A stretch of 14,331 bases of DNA from an uncultured Desulfuromonadales bacterium (GCA_945788205.1 CALZLE010000140.1:1-14331), one strand, 5' to 3'; numbered from the stretch's first letter, positions 1-7,495 are shown. Made by a program: numbers and translations. Notes: a model not told the origin generated them from the sequence alone.

Positions 1-1
1 A

Positions 2-82
2 GCCTACATGCTGGCCGGCAACATCAGTGAAGCTGCAGAAGGGATCGAAAAGGCCGTCGCAGCGGTTTTAGAAATGATCTAA
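2..82 (+). CDS. elbB: ElbB-like (DJ-1/PfpI superfamily) protein, 3' end only
   Basis: Only the last 26 residues and the TAA stop are in the window. The visible tail begins AYMLAGNISEAAEGIEK and ends LEMI. It closely resembles, from memory, the C-terminus of E. coli ElbB, which reads TTPAYMLAQNIAEAASGIDK near its end. ElbB belongs to the class I glutamine amidotransferase-like/DJ-1 superfamily and has been annotated as an isoprenoid biosynthesis glyoxalase; its physiological role is poorly settled. No terminator is obvious between this stop and the rubredoxin gene 92 bases downstream, so some read-through is possible. The catalytic part lies outside the window, so the call rests on the C-terminal signature alone. 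Confidence 0.72.
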   Translation, partial: AYMLAGNISEAAEGIEKAVAAVLEMI

Positions 83-115
83 AATCAGCGGTGCAAAAAT
101 AATTGATAACCATAC

Positions 116-144
116 TTGTCATGTTTTGGTCGATCTGTTAAAGT
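116..144 (+). promoter_or_regulatory. Candidate sigma-70 promoter for rubredoxin
   Basis: TTGTCA (116-121) and TAAAGT (139-144) are separated by 17 bases. They match the -35 consensus at 5 of 6 and the -10 consensus at 4 of 6. The predicted start near 151 leaves a short leader ahead of the ribosome binding site at 165-170. Inference from motif spacing only. Confidence 0.4.
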
Positions 145-174
145 CGGCAAAATTTAACCCTCATGGAGGTTCCA

Positions 175-333
175 ATGGACAAGTACCGCTGCATTATCTG
201 TGACTACGTTTATGATCCGGAGTTGGGTGACCCCGACAACGGCATCGCTCCCGGGACCAGCTTTGACGATATCCCGGATGATTGGGGTTGCCCCCTTTGT
301 GGTGTCGATAAATCGAATTTTGAACCGATGTAG
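175..333 (+). CDS. Rubredoxin
   Basis: A 52-residue one-iron electron carrier, the usual size for a free rubredoxin. Two Cys-x-x-Cys knuckles, C6/C9 (CIIC) and C39/C42 (CPLC), would hold the iron. Family landmarks are present: YVYDP after the first knuckle, GDPDNGIAPGT, and the aromatic residues Y11, Y13, F30 and W37 (DDWGCPLCG). The ATG lies five bases after a strong GGAGGT (165-170), which fixes the start. In anaerobes and microaerophiles, rubredoxins typically pass electrons to oxygen- or peroxide-detoxifying enzymes such as rubrerythrin; the partner here is unknown because no such gene is adjacent. A small oddity is Asp10 after the first knuckle, where glycine is common. The gene has its own candidate promoter and a strong terminator, so it is probably monocistronic. 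Confidence 0.96.
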   Translation: MDKYRCIICDYVYDPELGDPDNGIAPGTSFDDIPDDWGCPLCGVDKSNFEPM

Positions 334-357
334 AAACACCTAAAACCGAAAATTGAT

Positions 358-396
358 GGGGCCCGATCGCAATTTGCGACCGGGCCCCGTTTTTTT
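358..396 (+). terminator. Rho-independent terminator after rubredoxin
   Basis: GGGGCCCG (358-365) pairs with CGGGCCCC (381-388). TCGC (367-370) with GCGA (376-379) extends the stem across one mismatch around an AATTT loop. A run of seven T follows (390-396). This is a strong intrinsic terminator that separates rubredoxin from lipA. Confidence 0.93.
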
Positions 397-410
397 ATAT
401 GCGCCCAACA

Positions 411-419
411 TGCTATGCT
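411..419 (+). promoter_or_regulatory. Candidate extended -10 promoter for lipA
   Basis: TGC-TATGCT (411-419) is an extended -10 (TGn plus a 4/6 hexamer). No good -35 exists at the proper distance, where only the T-tract of the preceding terminator lies. lipA needs its own promoter because of that terminator, and this is the best candidate I see in 397-457. Confidence 0.3.
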
Positions 420-457
420 GTTCTCGACGTTAAATCCATCGTTCGGAAAGTTAAACT

Positions 458-1327
458 ATGCCCAAACCAACGCTTCGCAAACCAGAGTGGTTGAAAGTTA
501 AATTTCCCGCTGGTCGCGATTATGCACGGATTGACCGCTACCACCGACAGCAAGGGCTGAACTCTGTCTGTCGCAGTGCCGCCTGCCCGAATCAGGGCGA
601 ATGCTGGAGCAAGGGCACCGCCACATTTATGATCCTCGGCAGCAACTGCAGCCGCCACTGCCGTTTCTGCAATGTTGCCAGTGAGGCGCTCCTGCCGCCT
701 GACCCGCAAGAGCCGGCCAAAGTCGCCACTGCAATTACTGAACTGGAGCTGAAACATGCGGTCATCACTTCGGTCACACGTGACGATCTGCCTGATGGCG
801 GCGCCAGTCATTTCGTCGCGCTGGTTGAACAGATTCGCCAGCAGGCCCCGGAGTGTCGCGTCGAACTACTGATCCCCGACCTGCAGGGGAACTGGTCAGC
901 GTTGGCCGCAATCGTCGCCGCTGCGCCTGACATCCTGGGTCACAATATCGAAACGGTGCCACGACTCTATTCAGACGTTCGGCCCGAGGCAGAATATCGC
1001 CGCTCTCTCGAAGTCCTGTCGCAAATCCGTAAACTATCGCCTGCCATCATCACCAAATCAGGGCTGATGCTCGGCATGGGTGAAGCTGAGGAAGAAATCT
1101 TGCGGGTGATGCGGGACCTGCGCGACCATCAATGTCAAATTCTCACCCTCGGACAATACCTGGCCCCAACCGCAGACCACTACCCGGTTCAGCGGTTTGT
1201 CACTCCGGATGAATTTACCCAGTTGGCAGACAGAGGCAGAGAGCTTGGCTTCGAGCACATAGAAGCTGGCCCGCTGGTCCGCTCTTCCTATCATGCAGAA
1301 GAGCAGTTTAAAGCAAGGAGCCTGTAA
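458..1327 (+). CDS. lipA: Lipoyl synthase (radical SAM)
   Basis: A 289-residue lipoyl synthase, which inserts two sulfurs into protein-bound octanoyl groups to make the lipoyl cofactor of 2-oxoacid dehydrogenases and GcvH. Both iron-sulfur sites are intact. The auxiliary cluster cysteines are C38, C43 and C49 (CRSAACPNQGEC). The radical-SAM cluster is C64, C68 and C71 (CSRHCRFC). The C-terminal RSSYHA (275-280) carries the conserved serine that ligates the auxiliary cluster. Family motifs TSVTRDDLPDGGA, GHNIETVPRLY, KSGLMLGMGE and TLGQYLAPT are present. A weak GGAAAG (445-450) precedes the ATG by seven bases. No lipB or lplA gene is in the window, so the octanoyl donor enzyme must be elsewhere. 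The gene is followed after one base by the thioesterase, and its functional client SucB is encoded 3.5 kb downstream. Confidence 0.97.
   Translation: MPKPTLRKPEWLKVKFPAGRDYARIDRYHRQQGLNSVCRSAACPNQGECWSKGTATFMILGSNCSRHCRFCNVASEALLPPDPQEPAKVATAITELELKHAVITSVTRDDLPDGGASHFVALVEQIRQQAPECRVELLIPDLQGNWSALAAIVAAAPDILGHNIETVPRLYSDVRPEAEYRRSLEVLSQIRKLSPAIITKSGLMLGMGEAEEEILRVMRDLRDHQCQILTLGQYLAPTADHYPVQRFVTPDEFTQLADRGRELGFEHIEAGPLVRSSYHAEEQFKARSL
1315..1320 (+). promoter_or_regulatory. Ribosome binding site deciding the thioesterase start
   Basis: AAGGAG lies inside the last codons of lipA, eight bases before ATG 1329. It favours that start over the in-frame upstream ATG at 1293, which would add 12 residues unlike the family and overlap lipA. 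Confidence 0.75.
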
Positions 1328-1328
1328 C

Positions 1329-1703
1329 ATGGATAATTTCACTCTGGTTCGACCGGAACATTTGAATCACCACGGCTACCTGTTCGGCGGTGTCATGCTG
1401 AAATGGGTCGATGAAAACGCCTGGATGGCGGCGACCCGCGATTTCCCTGGCTGCACTTTTGTCACCATCAATATGGATGCCTGTCATTTCAAGCTACCGG
1501 TCGAAAATGGTGCCATCCTGCGCTATCACATGGAATATGCCGAGCGGGGCAAAACATCAGTAATCTACCTCGTGGTTGTTCTGGCGGACGAGCCGGGCGC
1601 GACCGAAGAGAAAGAAGTCTTCAGCACCAGAGTGACGTTCGTAAGGCTTGATGAAAATGGATATCCCTGCGAGATACCAGAAAACGAACAGGGCAGAAAA
1701 TAA
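1329..1703 (+). CDS. Hotdog-fold acyl-CoA thioesterase
   Basis: A 124-residue single-hotdog protein of the acyl-CoA hydrolase (COG1607, YciA/BACH-like) family, which hydrolyses acyl-CoA to free acid and CoA in the cytoplasm. The active-site helix region reads RPEHLNHHGYLFGGVMLKWV followed by DENAWMAA. It includes N13, the G20-G21 pair and D28, the likely catalytic acid. The next block, FVTINMDACHFKLPVENGAI, is the usual continuation in this family. Length is normal for a single domain that would work as an oligomer. It is one base downstream of lipA with its own good ribosome binding site, so the two are very likely co-transcribed. Chain-length preference cannot be read from sequence. A link to lipoate or octanoyl metabolism is possible but only suggested by adjacency. 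A weak terminator shared with the convergent gene follows. Confidence 0.88.
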   Translation: MDNFTLVRPEHLNHHGYLFGGVMLKWVDENAWMAATRDFPGCTFVTINMDACHFKLPVENGAILRYHMEYAERGKTSVIYLVVVLADEPGATEEKEVFSTRVTFVRLDENGYPCEIPENEQGRK

Positions 1704-1740
1704 AAAAAGCCCACTGAAACGATCCAATGGGCTTTAGTTT
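1702..1740. terminator. Bidirectional terminator between the thioesterase and the yjfB-like gene
   Basis: AAAGCCCA (1706-1713) pairs with TGGGCTTT (1728-1735) around a 14-base loop. Read on the minus strand the stem runs straight into seven T (the A-run at 1702-1708), a strong terminator for the minus-strand gene ending at 1757. On the plus strand the tail is TTTAGTTT, weaker but probably usable for the thioesterase. Confidence 0.85.
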
Positions 1741-1756
1741 GATGTGAAAAAATCGG

Positions 1757-1939
1757 TCAGGCTTTGATATCGATGTTCATCCCCTTACCAGTCTGCTCAG
1801 CAATCTCCATTCGTTGCTGATCATTCTGACCAACCGGTTCTGCTTTTTGCAGGGTCTTGGTCAAAACATCATATCCTGCCTGTGTTTTGTTTATGGCCAC
1901 TTCCTGAGCAGCGATATTCATTGCTCCCGAGACTTCCAT
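1757..1939 (-). CDS. YjfB-like putative motility protein
   Basis: A 60-residue protein starting MEVSGAMNIAAQEVAINK and ending GKGMNIDIKA. Small size, an amphipathic helical N-terminal half and the GxNIDI-type C-terminus match the YjfB putative motility protein family (Pfam YjfB_motility). Biochemical function is undefined; the family name comes from association with motility regulons. There is no signal peptide or membrane segment. The start at 1939 is supported by AAAGGAG (1946-1952 on the complement) at a six-base distance. A longer reading from 1984 would add 15 residues with no ribosome binding site. It lies alone between convergent thioesterase and divergent sucA, with its own promoter and terminator. 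No flagellar or chemotaxis gene is in the window, so any motility role here is inferred from family only. Confidence 0.72.
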   Translation of the reverse strand: MEVSGAMNIAAQEVAINKTQAGYDVLTKTLQKAEPVGQNDQQRMEIAEQTGKGMNIDIKA

Positions 1940-1945
1940 GACCGA

Positions 1946-1952
1946 CTCCTTT
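1946..1952 (-). promoter_or_regulatory. Ribosome binding site of the yjfB-like gene
   Basis: On the minus strand AAAGGAG precedes ATG 1939 by six bases. It selects the 60-residue reading over the longer one. Confidence 0.75.
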
Positions 1953-2007
1953 CCAGCTGAGAAACGTAAAAATTTTAACAACAATGTCTCTTCTTCATTT
2001 TGATCAA

Positions 2008-2036
2008 ATATAACATTAGTAAAATCTTAATGTCAA
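2008..2036 (-). promoter_or_regulatory. Sigma-70 promoter of the yjfB-like gene with an inverted repeat
   Basis: On the minus strand, TTGACA (2031-2036, perfect -35) is 17 bases from TTATAT (2008-2013). The expected start near 2001 leaves a leader of about 60 bases before the ATG at 1939. The spacer holds an inverted repeat, ACATTA (2013-2018) and TAATGT (2028-2033), separated by nine bases. It touches both promoter hexamers, a layout expected of a repressor site. No sigma-28 or sigma-54 element was seen. Confidence 0.6.
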
Positions 2037-2101
2037 TGTGGCCAGCCCCATTCTAATATTAGTTTTTCGCCCCTTAAAATTCCTGTTATTTCCCAGCCTT
2101 A

Positions 2102-2130
2102 TTGCGGCTCAGCGACAGCTGCTCTATACT
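2102..2130 (+). promoter_or_regulatory. Sigma-70 promoter of the sucA-sucB-lpdA operon
   Basis: TTGCGG (2102-2107) is 17 bases from TATACT (2125-2130, 5 of 6). Transcription would begin near 2137, about 50 bases before the sucA ATG. A CAGCTG palindrome lies in the spacer. A CTAATATTAG palindrome at 2053-2062 is further upstream, between this promoter and the divergent one. No named regulator site is recognised. Confidence 0.55.
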
Positions 2131-2185
2131 TGATTCGGCGACCGATCACTAATCTGAAATTTCTGAGTCAAGGGATAGTTAACAG

Positions 2186-4855
2186 ATGACCTCCACAGAC
2201 AACATCAGCCCACAATGGATCGAAGCTCAGTACCAACTTTACCTGGAGGATCCGCAACAGATTCCGCAAGAATGGCGTTCATTCTTTCAAGGTTTCGAAC
2301 TGGGCACCGATCACTCTCAGGCCCCGGACCACAAACCTGCAGCGGTCCAATCGCTGATTCGGCGCTATCGGGATATCGGGCACAGTTATGCCTGCGTCGA
2401 TCCGCTCACCCCCTGCGAGCTGCACCATCCCCGCTTGCAGCTGAGCGAATTTGGCTTGAGCGAAAAAGATCTTGAGCGGAGTTTTGCCACCGACAATTTT
2501 ATCCTGCCGAACGCGCCCCTAAAAGAGATTATTGCCGTCCTGCGTGAAACCTACTGCCGGTCTCTCGGCATTGAATTTACCCACATTCCGATTGTCGAAG
2601 AGCGCAAATGGCTACAGGATAAAATGGAAGGCTCACGCAATCGCCTGCAGCTGAGTCGCGAAAAGAAACTCGCCACCCTGAAGAAGCTGTTTCAGGCAAC
2701 CAAGTTTGAAACCTTTATTCACCGCAAATTTGTCGGTCAAAAACGATTTTCGTTGGAAGGTGCCGAATCGGTCATCCCGCTGCTCGACCATATTATCGAA
2801 CATGCCGCTGGATTGTCTTTGGAACATATCATCATCGGCATGGCCCACCGTGGCCGACTGAACGTGATGGCCAATATATACGACAAACCGTTGGAAAACA
2901 TCTTTGCCGAGTTTGCCGACAATGAAACCTTCAAGATCGTTGGCGAGGGAGATGTTAAGTATCACAAAGGCTATTCAAGTGACCGAACCTACGGTGACAA
3001 AAAAATCCATCTGTCCCTCGCTTCGAACCCGAGTCACCTTGAAGCAGTTGATCCGGTCGTCGAAGGCAAATCCCGGGCCCGGCAGGAACGGCTGGAGGGG
3101 GATGGCCAACAACTGGTGCTGCCGCTGTTAATTCACGGCGATGCGGCATTTGCCGGACAGGGAGTCGTTGCCGAAGTCCTCAATCTTTCGCAGCTGGAAG
3201 GCTACAAGACCGGCGGCACGCTGCATATCGTCATCAATAACCAGATCGGCTTCACCACCCTGCCGGTTGATGCTCGTTCAACCTGCTACCCGACCGATAT
3301 CGCCAAAATGTTGATGTCACCAATCATCCACGTTCACGGTGATGACCCGGAAGCATTACTGCAGGCCGCCAATATTGCGTTGGAATTCCGCCAAGAGTTC
3401 CGCAAAGACGTGGTCATCGAAGTTATCTGCTATCGTCGTCACGGACACAACGAAGGGGACGAGCCATTTTTCACCCAGCCGATGATGTACGAAAAGATCC
3501 GCAACCAATTGCCAACGGCCAATCTCTATCAGTCACAATTACTGGAAGAAGGCGTCCCGCTCGAAGAGATCAAGCAGCTAGCTGCTGATGTCGATCAAGA
3601 ACTTGAAACAGCCCTCGAACAACCTGCGCAGAAACGGGAAGAAGGCTTTCTGAAAAAATGGTCTAACATTCAGCGTGAGTTCAGCTTTGCGCCAGTGGAG
3701 ACTGCGGTCGATCAGCAGACCCTGATCAAACAGATCACCACCATCACCACCCTGCCGGAAAGCTTCACTCCGCATCGCAAGATCGAAACGCTGCTCAAAA
3801 AACGACGGAGCGCAGTCGAAACTGGTGAAAAAATTGACTGGGGGACCGCCGAAACACTCGCCTTTGCCAGTCTGGTCGCAGAAGGCATCTGTATCCGTGT
3901 CTCCGGTCAGGATTCCCGGCGCGGCACCTTCAACCACCGCCATGCAACTCTGTCTGACAAAGCCACCGGCAAACCGTACACGCCACTCGATGAATTTGCC
4001 CATCAATCGAGCGGCCACTTCACCATCTACAACAGCATGCTCTCCGAGTTTGCCGTGCTCGGCTTCGATTACGGGTACTCGCTTGAAACACCGAACGACC
4101 TGACTATCTGGGAAGCGCAGTTCGGCGATTTTGCCAACGGTGCGCAAGTGATCATCGATCAGTTTATTGCCAGCAGCATGACCAAGTGGGATCGTTCCAG
4201 TGGACTGGTGATGTTTCTGCCACATGGTTACGAAGGCCAGGGACCCGAACATTCCAGCGCCCGGATCGAACGCTACCTGCAACTCTGCGCCGACAACAAC
4301 ATGCTGATCGTCAATCCGAGCACTCCGGCACAGCTGTTCCACTTGCTGCGCCGACAGGTCACTGCACCCTATCGTCGACCGCTGATCGTCTTCACCCCCA
4401 AAGCGCTGCTCCGGCACCCGGCCTGCACATCAACCATGAATGATTTCTCGACCGGAAAATTCCAGGAAATCATTCCAGATCAATTACCAGCAAAAGACTG
4501 TCGTCGGGTGCTGCTCTGCAGCGGCAAAATCTATTATGATCTGCTCGATTATCGGCAACAGCAGAATTGTGACGACGTTGCCATCATCCGCGTTGAACAG
4601 TTGTTCCCTCTGCATCGTGATCTCTTGATGGAAATCACCGCTCCATATTCTGAGCAGACCGAATACTTCTGGGTGCAGGAAGAGTCCGGCAACGGCGGAG
4701 GCTGGGATCATCTGCGCCCACAGCTGACGGAAATTTTCGACCCCGAGCCGACTTATGTCGGCAGAAAGCGCTCAGCCAGTCCGGCAGTCGGTTCTCACAG
4801 AGTTCACAAACTTGAACAGCAACACATACTTGAACAAGCTTTCTCGAAAGAATAG
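2186..4855 (+). CDS. sucA: 2-oxoglutarate dehydrogenase E1 component
   Basis: An 889-residue thiamine-diphosphate enzyme that decarboxylates 2-oxoglutarate and passes the succinyl group to lipoyl-SucB in the TCA cycle. The N-terminal segment (ISPQWIEAQYQLYLEDPQQI) is the E1o tail that binds E2. The E1 dehydrogenase domain includes AHRGRLN (H221), SNPSHLE (H284) and the cofactor/magnesium motif starting HGDAAFAGQG (D319) and ending INNQ (N351-N352), then HGHNEGDEP (419-427). The transketolase-like pyrimidine domain starts near W552 and holds GQDSRRGTFNHRHA (H584, H586), followed by a C-terminal domain to 889. It is slightly shorter than the E. coli protein (933). The usual C-terminal QEEPxNQGAW region is altered here to QEESGNGGGW. 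AAGGGA about ten bases upstream supports the ATG. It begins the operon; sucB follows after eight bases. Confidence 0.97.
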   Translation: MTSTDNISPQWIEAQYQLYLEDPQQIPQEWRSFFQGFELGTDHSQAPDHKPAAVQSLIRRYRDIGHSYACVDPLTPCELHHPRLQLSEFGLSEKDLERSFATDNFILPNAPLKEIIAVLRETYCRSLGIEFTHIPIVEERKWLQDKMEGSRNRLQLSREKKLATLKKLFQATKFETFIHRKFVGQKRFSLEGAESVIPLLDHIIEHAAGLSLEHIIIGMAHRGRLNVMANIYDKPLENIFAEFADNETFKIVGEGDVKYHKGYSSDRTYGDKKIHLSLASNPSHLEAVDPVVEGKSRARQERLEGDGQQLVLPLLIHGDAAFAGQGVVAEVLNLSQLEGYKTGGTLHIVINNQIGFTTLPVDARSTCYPTDIAKMLMSPIIHVHGDDPEALLQAANIALEFRQEFRKDVVIEVICYRRHGHNEGDEPFFTQPMMYEKIRNQLPTANLYQSQLLEEGVPLEEIKQLAADVDQELETALEQPAQKREEGFLKKWSNIQREFSFAPVETAVDQQTLIKQITTITTLPESFTPHRKIETLLKKRRSAVETGEKIDWGTAETLAFASLVAEGICIRVSGQDSRRGTFNHRHATLSDKATGKPYTPLDEFAHQSSGHFTIYNSMLSEFAVLGFDYGYSLETPNDLTIWEAQFGDFANGAQVIIDQFIASSMTKWDRSSGLVMFLPHGYEGQGPEHSSARIERYLQLCADNNMLIVNPSTPAQLFHLLRRQVTAPYRRPLIVFTPKALLRHPACTSTMNDFSTGKFQEIIPDQLPAKDCRRVLLCSGKIYYDLLDYRQQQNCDDVAIIRVEQLFPLHRDLLMEITAPYSEQTEYFWVQEESGNGGGWDHLRPQLTEIFDPEPTYVGRKRSASPAVGSHRVHKLEQQHILEQAFSKE

Positions 4856-4863
4856 AGGGTTAA

Positions 4864-6051
4864 ATGGATATTATTGTTCCACAGGTCGGCGAATCGATTA
4901 TTGAAGCGGAAATCGGCGAATGGTTTAAACAGGATGGTGAACAGGTCGAAAAGGATGATCTGTTGCTGGAGCTGGAGACCGAAAAGGTGAACGTCGAGCT
5001 GAACGCGGAAGCCTCCGGCAAGCTGACCATCCTCGCCCAACAGGGTGAAACGATTAAAATCGGTGCCGTGATCGGACGGATCGATGAAACCGCTGTCGGA
5101 GCAACCGCAGCGCAAGAACAAACGGCCGAACAGGCTCTAACCTCCGAGGAGCTGCCTCCGGTTAATCCCGCAGTGCCAAAACTCGCCGCAGAACGGGGCG
5201 TTGATCTGAGCACTGTCAACGGCAGTGGCCGCGACGGCCGGATCCTGGTCGATGATCTGCCTGCGGCGACAGAGGAGAAAGCAGCACCGGCTCCCGCTCC
5301 CCCAATTGAACCAGCCACAAGGACAGAAACAACAACAGCCGCGGTGGATGAGGATCGCATCAAGCGCGTACCGATGACCCAGATCCGCAAAAAAATCGCT
5401 GAACGACTGCTGATGGCCAGACAGCAGACCGCAATGCTGACCACCTTCAACGAAATCGACATGCTGCGGGTCATCACTCTACGCAACAGCCACAAGGAAT
5501 CGTTCCAGAAAAAACATGGTGTCCCGCTCGGTTTCATGTCCTTTTTCGTCAAGGCCTGCGCCGAAGCGTTAAAAGATTTTCCAGAGGTCAACGCCCGGAT
5601 CGATGGCAGCGACTTTATCTATCATAACTACTACGATATCGGCGTCGCCGTCGGCAGCAAGCGGGGGCTGGTTGTTCCAGTGATTCGTGATGCCGACCGG
5701 CTGCATTTTGACGAGATCGAAAAAACCATCCGCGGCTTCGCCGAAAAAGCACAGAGTGGCAAGTTGAGCCTCGACGAACTGCAGGGTGGCACCTTCACCA
5801 TCAGCAACGGTGGCATTTACGGTTCCGTCCTTTCGACCCCGTTACTCAACCCACCACAGAGCGGCATTCTCGGCATGCATGCAATCAAAGATCGGCCGGT
5901 GGTTATCGACGGTGAAATTGTCGTCCGCCCGATTATGAACATCGCTCTGAGTTACGATCACCGAATTATCGACGGGCAGCAGGCAGTCGGTTTTCTCAAA
6001 CAGATCAAGACCTACATTGAAGACCCGGAAGAGATGTTACTGGAGATGTAA
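4864..6051 (+). CDS. sucB: Dihydrolipoyllysine succinyltransferase, 2-oxoglutarate dehydrogenase E2
   Basis: A 395-residue E2 that forms the core of the complex and transfers succinyl from its lipoyl arm to CoA. One lipoyl domain (about 1-76) carries the modified lysine in ETEKVNVE at K41. A flexible linker leads to the peripheral-subunit-binding domain (about 100-134, NPAVPKLAAERGVDLSTVNG then GRDGRILVDDL), which binds E3. An Ala/Pro-rich linker is followed by the catalytic CAT domain. Its active-site block SYDHRIIDGQQAVGFL has H366 and D370. TTFNEIDM and GVAVGSKRGLVVPVIRDAD agree with the succinyl rather than acetyl branch. Length is normal. The start lies eight bases after the sucA stop with AGAGGG overlapping that stop, so translation is probably coupled. 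K41 depends on LipA, which is encoded upstream in this window. Confidence 0.97.
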   Translation: MDIIVPQVGESIIEAEIGEWFKQDGEQVEKDDLLLELETEKVNVELNAEASGKLTILAQQGETIKIGAVIGRIDETAVGATAAQEQTAEQALTSEELPPVNPAVPKLAAERGVDLSTVNGSGRDGRILVDDLPAATEEKAAPAPAPPIEPATRTETTTAAVDEDRIKRVPMTQIRKKIAERLLMARQQTAMLTTFNEIDMLRVITLRNSHKESFQKKHGVPLGFMSFFVKACAEALKDFPEVNARIDGSDFIYHNYYDIGVAVGSKRGLVVPVIRDADRLHFDEIEKTIRGFAEKAQSGKLSLDELQGGTFTISNGGIYGSVLSTPLLNPPQSGILGMHAIKDRPVVIDGEIVVRPIMNIALSYDHRIIDGQQAVGFLKQIKTYIEDPEEMLLEM

Positions 6052-6094
6052 TTCTACTGCGGCTTTCCTGCAGCGTTATTTTAGGAGTAAATAA

Positions 6095-7495
6095 ATGGCT
6101 GATGAAAATTTCGATCTGATCGTGATTGGTGCTGGCCCCGGCGGCTACGTGGCTGCAATCCGTGCAGCACAGCTCGGTTTCACTGTCGCGATCGTCGAAA
6201 AACGTTCGACTCTGGGCGGTGTCTGTCTGAACGAAGGCTGCATCCCCAGCAAAGCGCTGCTTGAGTCGAGTGAACAGTTCGCCAAGGTCAACAACGAACT
6301 TGTGGAGCACGGCATCGAAATTCTCAATGCGACCCTGAATCTGGATAAAATGATGGCCCGCAAAGAGGGGATTGTCAGCAAGCTGACCGGCGGCATCAGT
6401 GGCCTGATGAAAAAGAATAAAATCAGCGTCTTTTCCGGACAGGCGGTTCTTGCTGGAAAAGCTGACGAACGACAAAAAGTCACTGTTGGTGATCAGCAAC
6501 TCGCAGCCAAATCGGTCCTGCTCGCCACCGGCAGCGATGCGATTGAACTGCCACACCTGAAGTTTGATGGCGAAACCGTCATCAGTGCTCGCGATGCCCT
6601 GAGCCTGAGCGAAGTACCGAGACGCCTGCTGGTGGTTGGTGGTGGAGTGATTGGACTGGAGATGGGCTCGGTCTGGAGCCGCCTCGGCTCAGAAGTCACT
6701 GTCGTCGAAATGCTGCCGCAACTTCTGCCGCTCAGCGATCCGCAACTCGCCCAGATGCTGCAGCGCAGCCTGAAAAAACAGGGACTGACGATCCACCTGA
6801 AAACCAAACTGGAAAAGATTGAAAACACGGCTGATGGAATCATCGCCACTCTCAGCACAGAAAAAGGTGAACAGCAACTGACCTGTGACAAGGTGCTGGT
6901 TGCTACCGGTCGTCGCGCACAAACCACTGGCCTTGGTCTGGAAAATGTCGACCTCAAAACCAATCAACAGGGGCAACTTGATGTCGATGAAAATTACCAG
7001 ACTGCGGCTCCCGGCATCTATGCCATCGGTGACCTGATCGATGGACCGATGCTGGCCCACAAGGCGAGCGAGGAAGGAGTGGTCTTTGCCGAACGTCTCG
7101 CCGGACAGAAATCTGCGGTGAATTACGGGGCCATTCCCAGCGTCACTTACACCTGGCCGGAGGTGGCTTCGGTCGGCCGTAGTGAAGCCGGCTTGAAACG
7201 CGACGACATTCCGTATAAAGCGGGCAAGTTCTTTTTTTCCGCCAGTGGGCGAGCCCTCGCCAGCGGTTCGAGCGAAGGATTTGTCAAAGTGCTGGCCGCC
7301 CCTGAGACCGGAAGAATCCTCGGTATCCATATTGTCGGCCCGCATGCTTCAGAATTAATTGCCGAAGCGACCACGGTGCTTTCTTTCGGCGGCAGCATCC
7401 ATGATCTGGCCGTGACCTGCCACGCGCATCCAACACTTGCAGAGGCGATCAAAGAAGCCGCGCTGGCCGTAAATGGGGAGGCGATTCACGCCTGA
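6095..7495 (+). CDS. lpdA: Dihydrolipoyl dehydrogenase (E3)
   Basis: A 466-residue FAD-dependent dihydrolipoamide dehydrogenase that reoxidises the lipoyl arm of E2 and makes NADH. The FAD-binding motif GAGPGG is at 12-17. The redox disulfide is C44/C49 (GGVCLNEGCIPSK). The NAD-binding GGGVIGLEMG starts at 182, ATGRRAQT precedes the second FAD motif with YAIGDLIDGPMLAHKA, and the C-terminal active-site pair is H445/E450 in CHAHPTLAEA. All catalytic residues are intact and length is standard. AGGAG (6083-6087) is seven bases from the ATG. It is 43 bases after sucB and ends the operon before a strong terminator. Since the same E3 can serve pyruvate dehydrogenase and glycine cleavage, it may not be dedicated to this complex, but its position makes it the cognate E3. 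Confidence 0.97.
   Translation: MADENFDLIVIGAGPGGYVAAIRAAQLGFTVAIVEKRSTLGGVCLNEGCIPSKALLESSEQFAKVNNELVEHGIEILNATLNLDKMMARKEGIVSKLTGGISGLMKKNKISVFSGQAVLAGKADERQKVTVGDQQLAAKSVLLATGSDAIELPHLKFDGETVISARDALSLSEVPRRLLVVGGGVIGLEMGSVWSRLGSEVTVVEMLPQLLPLSDPQLAQMLQRSLKKQGLTIHLKTKLEKIENTADGIIATLSTEKGEQQLTCDKVLVATGRRAQTTGLGLENVDLKTNQQGQLDVDENYQTAAPGIYAIGDLIDGPMLAHKASEEGVVFAERLAGQKSAVNYGAIPSVTYTWPEVASVGRSEAGLKRDDIPYKAGKFFFSASGRALASGSSEGFVKVLAAPETGRILGIHIVGPHASELIAEATTVLSFGGSIHDLAVTCHAHPTLAEAIKEAALAVNGEAIHA

Noticed and set aside
1293..1328. Earlier ATG giving a 12-residue extension of the thioesterase
   Set aside because: It overlaps lipA, lacks its own ribosome binding site, and the extension is unlike the family; ATG 1329 has AAGGAG at good spacing.
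3578..4417. Long open frame (279 residues) antisense to sucA
   Set aside because: It lies wholly inside well-conserved sucA codons, has no ribosome binding site and no family resemblance; it is a codon-bias shadow.
6052..6094. Hairpin in the sucB-lpdA gap (CTGC/GCAG)
   Set aside because: Only a four-bp stem without a T-run; not a credible terminator or processing site.
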